Source: an uncultured Erysipelotrichaceae bacterium (lineage in GTDB: Bacteria > Bacillota_I > Bacilli_A > Erysipelotrichales > Erysipelotrichaceae). From it: a stretch of DNA of 64,000 bases. A model generated the notes under the pieces. That model made no database searches, was not told the DNA's origin, and saw only the letters and a program-made list of their open reading frames with translations. Where the stretch lies: contig CALVBC010000024.1 in the NCBI GenBank assembly GCA_944325685.1, positions 1-64,000 on the forward strand, read 5' to 3'. Below are positions 43,507 to 52,183 of the stretch, in pieces. How positions within the stretch are numbered: the first letter of the stretch is position 1; each line of letters begins with the position of its first letter. A program made the translations under genes and the position numbers.

Positions 43507-44767
43507 GGTTATCTCCTCCCTTGTCCTTTAATTGAAATAGGTTCTTTATTTTTGTCGTTAGTGATTCACCTTCACTATCCTGTCTTTTTTCGATCGATTC
43601 ACTTAATTCATATAGATCGATACTACTGATCTTGCGGTCTTTGAATTCATTGGCATCACGATAGCCATATATCGATCCTAATAAAGCTGAATACTTGGTA
43701 TCACGAGCGCCGATCGTCTCAGGTGAATAGACCTTGACTGCGACACCGCATGTCCTTTGGATCTCATTTACAAGTGCATCCATCTTGGCTCCTTCACCAA
43801 CCATCACGATCTGAACTAGACCATTGGCTAAGATCGGCTCACAGGCATTTCGGATATTAGCTGCCAACTTTTGGATCTCATCTTTGACGACGCTTGAAAG
43901 ATCAGCTTCAGTGATCGTATTTGACTTACCATCGGCATCATTCCATGCGAAGATGACATCATCGGAATATTCATCCTTTTGCATCTTGGCATTATATTTT
44001 ACCAGACGATCGATATGACTGAATTGGAGCCCGAAACGCTTGCTGACGACATCGTAGATATTCATAAGCCCTTCGTATAAGATCTCGACATTAAAGAGCT
44101 TACCTTTTGATAGTAAAGCCATCGATGTCGTTTGATAATCCGATTTGATCAAGATCAAATTCTGATTGACTGTCTGTTCGAATAAAACAGCTTCCTTGCA
44201 TATCGCATACATATCTAAACTGATATCGAGGACTTCGATACCACATTCTTCAACTAACGAAACATAATCAAAGACGATCGTCTTATCAGCGCATAAAAGA
44301 TCGATATCGACGATCAACTCATTCGCAACTTCATTCTCTGGCAATCTTCTTGATGATATACCATTGCAGGTATATTTGACACAGACCGCATTGACGATCG
44401 TGATATTGTTGTCGATATTAGTCCGCATCGCTTTTTTTAGTGATCTATTCACATCGTCTTTTGTGACGATACCATTAGCACAACGGACATTGACCTTAAG
44501 TGGATAACGCTTAAAACCGACCGGTGGTACGATGATGATCAATCTTTCAACAGAAGCATGTAGATGTTCATGTGCTCTTTCAATAACGGTATTGATCGCC
44601 GCTTTGACTTCATCTTTAGCTTCTTTACTGTTGATCATGAATTCACTGACACCGTGACATGGTTCGGTCTCGATCGCTATAATATTAAAACGAGTTTTGA
44701 AAAATTCTCCAATGATCAATCTTACTTCAACATCAGAAAATTCGATCGCACCCAAAATTTCCTTCAT
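43499..44767 (-). CDS. ftsA: Divergent FtsA-like cell division protein
   Basis: Assigned by position upstream of ftsZ, by the actin-like fold pattern over 422 residues and by a C-terminal amphipathic stretch ([14 protein letters not shown]) suited to membrane binding. The nucleotide motifs are degenerate: the phosphate-1 loop normally reading DIGT reads as IEFSD (about 8-12), the phosphate-2 strand reads [10 protein letters not shown] instead of DIGGGTT, and the adenosine motif reads VGEGAKM. It may bind ATP poorly or not at all. AAGGAGTTGAGCG precedes the ATG. Confidence 0.8.
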   Translation of the reverse strand: MKEILGAIEFSDVEVRLIIGEFFKTRFNIIAIETEPCHGVSEFMINSKEAKDEVKAAINTVIERAHEHLHASVERLIIIVPPVGFKRYPLKVNVRCANGIVTKDDVNRSLKKAMRTNIDNNITIVNAVCVKYTCNGISSRRLPENEVANELIVDIDLLCADKTIVFDYVSLVEECGIEVLDISLDMYAICKEAVLFEQTVNQNLILIKSDYQTTSMALLSKGKLFNVEILYEGLMNIYDVVSKRFGLQFSHIDRLVKYNAKMQKDEYSDDVIFAWNDADGKSNTITEADLSSVVKDEIQKLAANIRNACEPILANGLVQIVMVGEGAKMDALVNEIQRTCGVAVKVYSPETIGARDTKYSALLGSIYGYRDANEFKDRKISSIDLYELSESIEKRQDSEGESLTTKIKNLFQLKDKGGDNHE

Positions 44768-44788
44768 CGCTCAACTCCTTACCGATAT

Positions 44789-44799
44789 ATTTTATCACA
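44789..44799 (-). promoter_or_regulatory. ftsA promoter, extended -10
   Basis: On the minus strand TTGTGA directly followed by TAAAAT (44794-44789). A 6-bp hairpin (ATCCTT/AAGGAT, 44808-44824) overlaps where a -35 box would be. Confidence 0.5.
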
Positions 44800-44870
44800 A
44801 CTATCCTATCCTTAAAACAAGGATTTACACAAACTAAAAGCTATAAACGCTATTTTTGCGGTTTATCGCT

Positions 44871-44876
44871 TATAAT
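44871..44876 (+). promoter_or_regulatory. -10 box of the 44883 hydrolase, leaderless arrangement
   Basis: Perfect TATAAT ending exactly 6 nt before the ATG at 44883, so the expected +1 is the A of that ATG. No ribosome site and no clear -35. Confidence 0.55.
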
Positions 44877-44882
44877 ATGCTC

Positions 44883-45620
44883 ATGGAAGGTTCGATATTA
44901 AGACATCAAAGAGAAACGATACCTTATATCTATCAAGATGGTGACAAAGATCTGATCGTCATCATGTGTCATGGTTTTGGCTCAGATAAGAATGAAGTCG
45001 GAGATATGTTTAAAAGAACAGCTGACGTATTATACACCCATAACATCGCTACCATCCGTTATGATCAAGTTGGCCATGGTGATAACGATTGTGAACTTGT
45101 ATATCGTACATATCAAAGACAAGTCGATGATCTCAAGTTTATATGTGACTATACTAAAAAGCTAGGCTATCAAAAGATCATCCTATTGGGTTTTAGTCTC
45201 GGTGCTAAGGTCATCGGTGACTTACTCAATGACGAAAATGACTTTAAGATGATCATATCTTGGTCAGGGGCGATCGAAAATGGACTTGGTTCACTTAAAG
45301 GAAAACATCGATATGATGTCCAAGATGATAAGCTTATCTTCTATTTCGACTTTCGTTCTCCCCTTGTCTTATCGAGTTGTTGGTCACAAGAGATATCACA
45401 AAGTCGAGCGCTAGATGGATATAATGCCTATGATGGTAAGATCTTGGCCTTTAGAGGTCTTAAAGATACGATCGTCGATCCAGACTGTTTAAAATCGATA
45501 ACTAGTGATATCAAGATCATAAGCTATGAAAGCGATCATATCTTTGATGCATTAAATGATAGTGATATCGCTGATGAAGTGATAAAGATCACTGTCAAAG
45601 CGATCATCGAGCAGAAATAG
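44883..45620 (+). CDS. Alpha/beta hydrolase, likely serine esterase
   Basis: A 245-residue cytosolic hydrolase. CHGFGSDKNEVG (about 24-35) is the oxyanion-hole turn, LLGFSLGAK (about 98-106) is the nucleophile elbow with Ser, and DTIVDPD and SDHIFDA give the expected Asp and His. The substrate is unknown; such proteins are often esterases or acyl hydrolases. Two further in-frame starts lie upstream (44856 TTG, 44877 ATG), but the -10 box position favours 44883 and neither has a ribosome site. It is divergent from ftsA. Confidence 0.82.
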   Translation: MEGSILRHQRETIPYIYQDGDKDLIVIMCHGFGSDKNEVGDMFKRTADVLYTHNIATIRYDQVGHGDNDCELVYRTYQRQVDDLKFICDYTKKLGYQKIILLGFSLGAKVIGDLLNDENDFKMIISWSGAIENGLGSLKGKHRYDVQDDKLIFYFDFRSPLVLSSCWSQEISQSRALDGYNAYDGKILAFRGLKDTIVDPDCLKSITSDIKIISYESDHIFDALNDSDIADEVIKITVKAIIEQK

Positions 45621-45640
45621 TGCAAATTTTGCCTATACGC

Positions 45641-45670
45641 TTGCATTACATACCCCCTTTGTGCTAATCT
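45641..45670 (+). promoter_or_regulatory. rpmB promoter
   Basis: TTGCAT (45641-45646), 18-nt spacer, TTGTGC directly before TAATCT (45665-45670). An extended -10 compensates for the weak hexamer. Confidence 0.55.
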
Positions 45671-45681
45671 ATTTAGGCATT

Positions 45682-45703
45682 GTGATGAGAAAGGAGGTAT
45701 CAC
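45682..45703 (+). promoter_or_regulatory. Hairpin presenting the rpmB ribosome site
   Basis: GTGAT (45682-45686) can pair with ATCAC (45699-45703), placing AAAGGAGG in the loop, 10 nt before the rpmB ATG. It is short and may be chance. Confidence 0.3.
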
Positions 45704-45707
45704 GGTT

Positions 45708-45902
45708 ATGTCAAGAGTATGCGAGATCACAGGAAAAGGACCAATGTCAGGAAATAACCGTTCCCATTCCCTACGTGCTACACGCCGTAAATGGAACGTT
45801 AACCTCCAAAACGTAACCATCATGGTCGATGGTAAACCACAAAAGGTCCGTGTTTCAGCTAGAGCTTTAAAGACATTGAAAGCTAAAGCGAAACTAGCCT
45901 AA
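45708..45902 (+). CDS. rpmB: 50S ribosomal protein L28
   Basis: A 64-residue ribosomal protein with the full family pattern: [17 protein letters not shown] (residues 5-21), then [19 protein letters not shown] (about 40-58). It lacks the four-Cys zinc set of some L28 forms. It is rightward, isolated, and convergent with rpe, as in the B. subtilis spoVM-rpmB area. It ends at a bidirectional terminator. Confidence 0.97.
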   Translation: MSRVCEITGKGPMSGNNRSHSLRATRRKWNVNLQNVTIMVDGKPQKVRVSARALKTLKAKAKLA

Positions 45903-45903
45903 T

Positions 45904-45936
45904 AAAAAAAGGAACTGACGCGAAGTCAGTTTTTAT
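45904..45936. terminator. Bidirectional terminator, rpmB / rpe
   Basis: Stem AACTGAC (45913-45919) / GTCAGTT (45925-45931), loop GCGAA, A7 on the left and TTTTATTTT on the right. Confidence 0.85.
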
Positions 45937-46577
45937 TTTATCCTCAATCTTTCGATATTGGTCTTGATATCACCTTTTAAGATATACGAGCCACTTACTA
46001 AGACATCAGTGCCGCATTCAACTAGAGATGTGGCATTTTTATCATTGATGCCGCCATCGACTTCGATCAGATAGTCAAGGTCATATTCATGACGGAATTG
46101 ATCATAGTAAACTATCTTATCATAGGCACTAGCTAAAAAGCTTTGACCACCAAAACCCGGTTCAACGCTCATGACAAGCACAAGATCTAACCTTTCAAGA
46201 TATGGGATCAAGGCAGTTGGATCGGTATTGGGTTTGATCGACATACCGACCTTGATGCCCTTCTCTTTTAAATGATCGATGATCTTATTAGCTGTCTCAT
46301 TATCGACAGCTTCCTGATGGAAGGTGATAAGATCAGCACCCGCTTCGATAAAACGATCAAGGTATGCATATGGATCACTTATCATCAAATGGACATCGAT
46401 GAATAACTTCGTGGTCTTTTTGATGTCTTTTAAGATATCAGGACCAAAGGATATATTGGGTACAAAATGGCCATCCATGACATCATAGTGGAGCCAATCA
46501 GCGTACTTCTCGATCTCAGACATCTGTCTTTCGATATTAGCGAAATCAAAGGCTAAAAGCGATGGTGCTATCTTCAT
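45933..46577 (-). CDS. rpe: Ribulose-phosphate 3-epimerase
   Basis: Rpe interconverts ribulose-5-phosphate and xylulose-5-phosphate in the pentose phosphate pathway. The 214-residue barrel has APSLLAFDF at residues 4-12, HYDVMDGHFVPNISFG (about 30-45), VHLMISDPYAY (about 63), VEPGFGGQSF (about 137) and EVDGGIND (about 171), covering the metal ligands and catalytic Asp pair. AAGGAGG precedes the ATG. It ends the priA-to-rpe run as in B. subtilis. Confidence 0.97.
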   Translation of the reverse strand: MKIAPSLLAFDFANIERQMSEIEKYADWLHYDVMDGHFVPNISFGPDILKDIKKTTKLFIDVHLMISDPYAYLDRFIEAGADLITFHQEAVDNETANKIIDHLKEKGIKVGMSIKPNTDPTALIPYLERLDLVLVMSVEPGFGGQSFLASAYDKIVYYDQFRHEYDLDYLIEVDGGINDKNATSLVECGTDVLVSGSYILKGDIKTNIERLRIK

Positions 46578-46590
46578 AATATCATCCTCC

Positions 46591-47475
46591 TTACTTTAGT
46601 GTGCGATGACGATCACCATATATATTACCACTTATCAAAAACTGCATTAGATCTTTATAAGTGGCATAAAAAGATTCAGGTATTAGACCCTTTTCTAGAG
46701 CCTCTTTTAAAGCGCAATCAGGCTCATTCAAGTGTTTACAATCAAGGAAACGACAACCATCTATATAAGGCTTAAAAGCCGTGATCTTACTTGCGAGGAC
46801 ATCCTTATCGACACTCGTCAGATCAAGAGATGAAAAGCCTGGTGTATCGGCTAATAAACCACCGAATTCAGGATACAGTTCAACATGTCTAGTAGTGTGT
46901 TTACCTCTATTCAAAGCTTTGGATATCGCTTGCGTCTTGATATTTAAGATCGGATCGATCTTGTTTAAAAGTGTGCTTTTACCAACACCGCTTTGGCCAC
47001 ATAAGACCGTGACCTTATCCTTTAAAAGATCTTTGAGAAAATCCGCATCATCATTTGATCCGGTATCAAAGATCTGATAACCGATCTTTTGATAATAAGA
47101 TTTGATCTTATATATTTCTAGTGGGTCACTTAAGTCATTTTTAGTGATACAGATGATCGGCGTGATATCGTTATATTCGATAAGGATGATCATCCGATTA
47201 CAAAGCTCATAGGAAAAGCTAGGATCTTGCATCGACATGACGATGATGACCTGATCGATATTGGCAAGATTTGGTCTTATCAGATAGTTCTTGCGCTTTT
47301 GATAGCTTTGGATGATATAACGATCATTGATATATCGATAATCGACGATATCACCGGCGACCGGATGATCGCCTTTGCGCATCTTGCCAGCTAAAGAAGC
47401 TAGCTTTAAACTACCATCTTCAAGCCTTATCGTATAGTCTTTTGATATGATCTTGACGATCAGGGCCTTATTCAT
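46591..47475 (-). CDS. rsgA: Small ribosomal subunit biogenesis GTPase RsgA
   Basis: RsgA is a circularly permuted GTPase that checks late 30S maturation. The 294-residue protein has an N-terminal OB fold (1-65). The motifs are in permuted order, with G4 ITKNDLSD (about 107) before G1 GQSGVGKSTLLN (about 162) and G3 DTPGFSSLDL (about 209). A C-terminal zinc region follows (CRFLDCKHLNEPDC). It overlaps the prkC stop by 4 nt. Confidence 0.96.
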   Translation of the reverse strand: MNKALIVKIISKDYTIRLEDGSLKLASLAGKMRKGDHPVAGDIVDYRYINDRYIIQSYQKRKNYLIRPNLANIDQVIIVMSMQDPSFSYELCNRMIILIEYNDITPIICITKNDLSDPLEIYKIKSYYQKIGYQIFDTGSNDDADFLKDLLKDKVTVLCGQSGVGKSTLLNKIDPILNIKTQAISKALNRGKHTTRHVELYPEFGGLLADTPGFSSLDLTSVDKDVLASKITAFKPYIDGCRFLDCKHLNEPDCALKEALEKGLIPESFYATYKDLMQFLISGNIYGDRHRTLK

Positions 47476-49181
47476 GATGCGAGATAGTATAATGTGACAA
47501 AAGTGTCTTGCATCTGCATATAGGATGTACCGACATCAGGGTCACATCTGACAACGGTATTTGCTACAAGATCAGCTTTTTCATCTTCCGTATATTCATC
47601 GAGTTCATCTAAGGATATCGCTTGCGCTACCGATTCGATGCCCATCTCCGTTAAGGTATTTTGGGCACTAGTGATATCCATACCAATGATACTCATCGGG
47701 ATGATCTCAGATACATAAGCACTATAGGTGAAGGTCATCGTTTGACTCTTAGTTGGATCAAATTGCGTATCTGCCTCGATCGATTGGGAGATGATCGTAC
47801 CTGGTGCTTGGTCAGATACTAATGCTTCACCGACGACCCTGATATTGTCATAAGTACTAGTCAATTCATCGCGCGCATCTTCAAATGTACGACCAACATA
47901 GTTATCCATGACAGCATAGATGCCATCAGATACGGTGATCTTGATGACGGTGCCTCTTTCGACTTCACTGCCGACCTCAGGATCGGTGCTGATGATGAGT
48001 CCTTCTTCAACATCCTCCGTCAAGACCCTTTCGATATCATCGAGATCTAATAGTAGCCCCTTTGCATCTAAGATCTCATTAGCTTCTAAGACCTTATGGT
48101 CGATGATATCAGGCACGACGATCATATTGGTACCAAAGTTGATGATACCACCGAGATATAAGATCACAAAGACGATGATGGCAGTGACTAAGGTGACACA
48201 ACCCAAGTAGATGCCCATCATGACATTGGTCTTCTTACTTTTAGCTTTCTTTTTCTTCTTAGTGGCCTTTTTTGGTTTCGGTCTTTTCTTATCTATATCC
48301 TCTTCGCTTAGATTTAGATCTTCTGGATAATCAAAGACGATGCGCTCGTCATTTTGATGCTTATCACTTAGGCAAACATTGAGATCTTTAAGCATATCAG
48401 CGACATTCTCATAGCGGTTGAGCTTATTTTTAGCTGTCGCCTTTAGGATGATATTCTCAACGGATTGTGGGATCTTCTTATTGAAGTTTTTGACATATGG
48501 GATCGGCTTTTTGATGCTTTGCATGACGACTTGGACAGCACTATCACCTTTAAATGGGACATCACCACATAAAAGCTCATAAAAGACGATACCTAAGGAG
48601 TAGATATCTGATTGCATCGAAGCCGTCTCGCCTTTGGCGACTTCCGGTGCGATATAGTGCACTGAACCCAAGACATTGTCTTGGCTTGTTATCTGCATGG
48701 CATTATTCGCTAAAGCGATACCAAAATCCACGATCTTGACCGTACCATCGTCTTTGATCAGGACGTTTTGCGATTTGATATCACGATGGATGATGCCATT
48801 ACGGTGAGATTCCATGATCGCACTGCACAGTTGTTTCATCATCGATATCGCTTCTGTATAGTAAAGTGGTCCTCGTTTTTGGATCAGTTGCTTCAAGGTC
48901 TGACCTTTGATATATTCCATGACGATATAATGGCTCATACCATCATCACCGACATCGTAGATATCGACGATATTCGGATGACTTAGACGTGTTGAAGCTT
49001 GTGCTTCCCTTTTAAAGCGCTCTAAGGCCACTGGATCACTTGATAATTCACCCTTTAAGATCTTGATCGCGACTTCGCGATTCAAGACCGTATCGACAGC
49101 GACATAGACATCAGCCATGCCACCTTTACCGATATGCTTGATGATCAGATAACGGCCAGCTATCAAAGACACCTTACTCAT
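47472..49181 (-). CDS. prkC: PASTA-domain Ser/Thr protein kinase
   Basis: PrkC senses cell-wall fragments and controls growth and wall metabolism. The 569-residue protein has a Hanks-type kinase domain (about 8-270; GKGGMADV loop, HRDIKSQN, DFGIA), a Lys-rich juxtamembrane segment (about 300-320), one membrane span (about 325-347) and three extracellular PASTA repeats (about 355-569). The ATG at 49181 is preferred to the GTG at 49193 because GGTGGTGAT precedes it and it matches the family N-terminus. It overlaps prpC by 8 nt. The likely target IreB is encoded at 20695-20952. Confidence 0.95.
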   Translation of the reverse strand: MSKVSLIAGRYLIIKHIGKGGMADVYVAVDTVLNREVAIKILKGELSSDPVALERFKREAQASTRLSHPNIVDIYDVGDDGMSHYIVMEYIKGQTLKQLIQKRGPLYYTEAISMMKQLCSAIMESHRNGIIHRDIKSQNVLIKDDGTVKIVDFGIALANNAMQITSQDNVLGSVHYIAPEVAKGETASMQSDIYSLGIVFYELLCGDVPFKGDSAVQVVMQSIKKPIPYVKNFNKKIPQSVENIILKATAKNKLNRYENVADMLKDLNVCLSDKHQNDERIVFDYPEDLNLSEEDIDKKRPKPKKATKKKKKAKSKKTNVMMGIYLGCVTLVTAIIVFVILYLGGIINFGTNMIVVPDIIDHKVLEANEILDAKGLLLDLDDIERVLTEDVEEGLIISTDPEVGSEVERGTVIKITVSDGIYAVMDNYVGRTFEDARDELTSTYDNIRVVGEALVSDQAPGTIISQSIEADTQFDPTKSQTMTFTYSAYVSEIIPMSIIGMDITSAQNTLTEMGIESVAQAISLDELDEYTEDEKADLVANTVVRCDPDVGTSYMQMQDTFVTLYYLAS

Positions 49182-49920
49182 GATCATCACCACCTATCTT
49201 GACCAATATCAAAGTTATGTTGTCATAGCCACCTTTAGCTAAGGCGCTCTTTAGTAAAAACTGGGCTTTTTCTTCTAGAGAAAAATCATTGTTGTCGATG
49301 ATATTCTCCATCTGGCTTTTAGATACATAGCCATGAAGGCCATCTGATGATAATAGATAGTACTCATTAAAGCTACTGACAGCATACACATCACAAGTCG
49401 CATCTTCATAAACACCCAAAAACTTGGTCAGATAATGCCTTTTTGGATGTACTTTAGCTTCTTCCTCGTTGATCAATTTGCGATCGAGTAGTTCATTGAC
49501 TAAAGTATGATCAGTAGTTAATTGACGTAATTGATGATCATGGAAACCATAGACCCTCGAATCACCAGCGTTGATGACAAAATTACCGACCGAAGAGATG
49601 AGAAGGCCAGCGATCGTCGTACCCATACCTTCGTATTTTTTACTAGTTAAAGACATCTTATAGACGTGATTTGATGCTTGGCGTACCTGATACTTCAAAT
49701 AAGTTATCGCTTCATCAGCATCCTTAAAACCGTGATTAGAAGCAAATACTTCACCAAAGTACTTAACGATCTCTAAGGATGCTACCTCACCGGCTTTCGC
49801 CCCACCGATACCATCACATACCAAAAGCAATAAGTCGTGATTCTTATTATAGACACTGATATAACTATCTTGATTGACCTTGCGGACAAGGCCGATATCA
49901 CTCAAACTAACTAGTCGCAT
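49174..49920 (-). CDS. prpC: PP2C-type Ser/Thr phosphatase
   Basis: PrpC reverses PrkC phosphorylation. The 248-residue metal-dependent phosphatase has IGLVRKVNQDSY (about 8-19), LVCDGIGGAKAGEVAS (about 33-48), NAGDSRVYGF (about 117-126) and GGYDNITLILV near the end, giving the Asp ligands for the metal pair. AAGGAGAG precedes the ATG. It overlaps rlmN by 14 nt and prkC by 8 nt. Confidence 0.96.
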   Translation of the reverse strand: MRLVSLSDIGLVRKVNQDSYISVYNKNHDLLLLVCDGIGGAKAGEVASLEIVKYFGEVFASNHGFKDADEAITYLKYQVRQASNHVYKMSLTSKKYEGMGTTIAGLLISSVGNFVINAGDSRVYGFHDHQLRQLTTDHTLVNELLDRKLINEEEAKVHPKRHYLTKFLGVYEDATCDVYAVSSFNEYYLLSSDGLHGYVSKSQMENIIDNNDFSLEEKAQFLLKSALAKGGYDNITLILVKIGGDDHE

Positions 49921-50956
49921 TTCTCTCCTTAATAGCCATGGCTCTTAATTGGCCACAGGCAGCATTGATATCATCACCCTTTTTCTGTCTTAGGGTGACG
50001 GCGATATCTCTTTTTTTAAGCATATCATAAAACTCTAAGGCTTTGCGCTCTGAACAAGAGCGAAAATCCTTTTCTTCAACAGTGTTATAGGGTATCAGAT
50101 TGATATAGGCATTGCGTCCTTTTACTAGCTCTTTTAATTCATCAGCGTTTTTCTCTAAATTATTGATGCCATCTAATAGAAGATATTCTAAAGTTATACG
50201 ACGATTATTGGTCTTACTGTATTCATCTAAAGCAGAAAAGAGCTCTTTTAATGGATAGGCTTTATTGATCGGCATCAAACTATCACGCAAGGTATCATTC
50301 GATGCATGCAAAGAGATCGCCAGATTATATTGGACATTTTCACTGGCGAAACGTCTTATCATCGGGGCGATACCACAAGTCGATATCGATATATGTCGAG
50401 CACCGATCTCTAAGCCGTTTGGATCGTTGATGATCTTTAAAGCCTTCATTAATGTATCGTAATTATCAAAAGGTTCACCTGTGCCCATGACGACAAGATT
50501 TGCTAGTCGTTTGTCTTCTTTATCAAGATACTTTTGTAGGTACATGACTTGACCTATGATCTCACCTAAAGAAAGGTCACGGACCTTTTTTAGTAAGCCA
50601 CTTGCACAGAACTTACAACCCATATTGCAGCCGACCTGTGTTGATATACAAGCACTATAGCCATAATCAAAGACCATGAGCACTGATTCGATAAGATTGC
50701 CGTCTTTTAATTCAAATAAGAATTTCGTCGTCTTGTCTTTAGCGATATGGATATCGACAAGGCGCATATTCTCGATATAAAAACGACCTTTGAGATCTTC
50801 GATGACCTCTTTTTTGATATCGGTCATCTCATCAAAGCTACAGGCGCGTTTTTTATAAAGCCAAGTATAGATCTGTTTGGCCTTATAAGGCTTTTGACCG
50901 ATACTTTGGACATAAGCTTGTAATTCTTCTAGACTTAAGCTGTATATTTCTTCCAT
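49907..50956 (-). CDS. rlmN: 23S rRNA (A2503-C2) methyltransferase RlmN
   Basis: RlmN is a radical SAM enzyme that methylates A2503 of 23S rRNA and A37 of some tRNAs. The 349-residue protein has the cluster motif CNMGCKFCASG (about 109-119), VVMGTGEPFDNYD, ISTCGIAP and the catalytic Cys in AACGQLRA near the end. The start is placed at 50956; the longer frame to 51031 lies inside rsmB. No Shine-Dalgarno precedes it, but TATAAT ends 7 nt upstream (50969-50964). Confidence 0.95.
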   Translation of the reverse strand: MEEIYSLSLEELQAYVQSIGQKPYKAKQIYTWLYKKRACSFDEMTDIKKEVIEDLKGRFYIENMRLVDIHIAKDKTTKFLFELKDGNLIESVLMVFDYGYSACISTQVGCNMGCKFCASGLLKKVRDLSLGEIIGQVMYLQKYLDKEDKRLANLVVMGTGEPFDNYDTLMKALKIINDPNGLEIGARHISISTCGIAPMIRRFASENVQYNLAISLHASNDTLRDSLMPINKAYPLKELFSALDEYSKTNNRRITLEYLLLDGINNLEKNADELKELVKGRNAYINLIPYNTVEEKDFRSCSERKALEFYDMLKKRDIAVTLRQKKGDDINAACGQLRAMAIKERNATS

Positions 50957-50963
50957 AAGAGTA

Positions 50964-50969
50964 ATTATA
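50964..50969 (-). promoter_or_regulatory. rlmN -10 box, leaderless arrangement
   Basis: Perfect TATAAT in the 19-nt gap between the rsmB stop and rlmN ATG, followed by TACTCTT then ATG. No Shine-Dalgarno; -35 poor. Confidence 0.45.
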
Positions 50970-50975
50970 ATCGAT

Positions 50976-52181
50976 TTAGGATATTTTTGATAGCTTAGCG
51001 CTGTAAAAGCGATCAGCAGATGGCTCATCAAAATACATCACTTCATTTAATAGTTTGATATCAGGATGATCTTTGAGGGCTTTTTTGATCTGGCGCTCAT
51101 TTTCTTTGGTGTTAAGTGTACAGGTACTATAGACTAAGACAGCATCTTTTTTCATATTATTTAAGGCATGATCTAAGATCTTACTTTGGATATCACAAAG
51201 ATCATCGATATCGGTGCTCTGCAAACGATAGCGGATCTCAGGTTTTCTTTTGATGACACCTAAACCGGAACACGGAGCATCGATCAAGATCTTCGTTGCC
51301 TTTTGGATGATCACTTCATCAAGCTCACTGGCATCCATCGTATAGATATTATCAAGTTCAAATCCAAGCGCTTTAGCCTTATCACTTATGAGTTTAGCCC
51401 TTTTTGGATTGATGTCATTCACATAAGCATTTTCGGGTCTTATTATATCTAATGCATTGAAAAGCTTTGACCCTGGTGCTGCACATAGGTCTAAGAAGAT
51501 ATCATCTTCATTTAAGTCGAGCTCTTTATAGATCTTGGCACTATTGATATCTTGGATATAGAAATATCCTTCTTTAAAACGCTTTTCTTCAACTAAAGAA
51601 GAATCAGCGATAAAACTATCTTCATTTAAGATCGTGATTTTGAGGTCTTTAAGATCATCAAATGTAGCTTTATGATGATTGAGTCGATAGTAGACCTTCG
51701 GGATATTATCAAGATCTAATAAGATCATCTTTAAAGTTTCACTAGGATATTGTGCCTTTAGCATCCTATAGATCCAAAGTGGTAAGCTGTATTTGATCGC
51801 TACTCCTTCATCGGTTTCCATATCTGGCTCTTTTAAAGATACGATCTTACGCATTAGGGCATTGATAAAACCACGCTCGCTTTTACCGTCGATCATCTTG
51901 ATATATTCATTGGCGACATAGTCTTTTTTGTGCATATAAAAGCGCTCATATAAGGCCATGGCTAATAAGATCTTTAGATCCATCTTCGTATTAGGGCGGA
52001 TATCATCTTTGAATTGATATTCAAGATAGTAGTAATGACGAAGGACTCCGTTGACGATCTCAGTGATAAAACCCCTTCTTTCGACAGGGACACTCTTTAA
52101 GGTCTTCTTTAAAGTCAGGGAGGCATATTTACCATCGATCAAGACTTCTTTTAATATTTGATAAGCTCTTTCTCTTTCCAT
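50976..52181 (-). CDS. rsmB: 16S rRNA (C967-C5) methyltransferase RsmB
   Basis: RsmB has an N-terminal NusB-like RNA-binding domain (about 1-135) and a SAM methyltransferase domain. The latter carries FLDLCAAPGSKLF (about 229-241; normally APGGK), IDAPCSGLGVIKRKPE (about 293-308) and VYSTCTLNTKENE, whose Cys is the catalytic nucleophile. It is 401 residues. GGAG at 52187-52190 overlaps the priA stop region and is 5 nt from the ATG. B. subtilis has def and fmt between priA and rsmB; here they are absent. Confidence 0.95.
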   Translation of the reverse strand: MERERAYQILKEVLIDGKYASLTLKKTLKSVPVERRGFITEIVNGVLRHYYYLEYQFKDDIRPNTKMDLKILLAMALYERFYMHKKDYVANEYIKMIDGKSERGFINALMRKIVSLKEPDMETDEGVAIKYSLPLWIYRMLKAQYPSETLKMILLDLDNIPKVYYRLNHHKATFDDLKDLKITILNEDSFIADSSLVEEKRFKEGYFYIQDINSAKIYKELDLNEDDIFLDLCAAPGSKLFNALDIIRPENAYVNDINPKRAKLISDKAKALGFELDNIYTMDASELDEVIIQKATKILIDAPCSGLGVIKRKPEIRYRLQSTDIDDLCDIQSKILDHALNNMKKDAVLVYSTCTLNTKENERQIKKALKDHPDIKLLNEVMYFDEPSADRFYSAKLSKIS

Positions 52182-52183
52182 GA

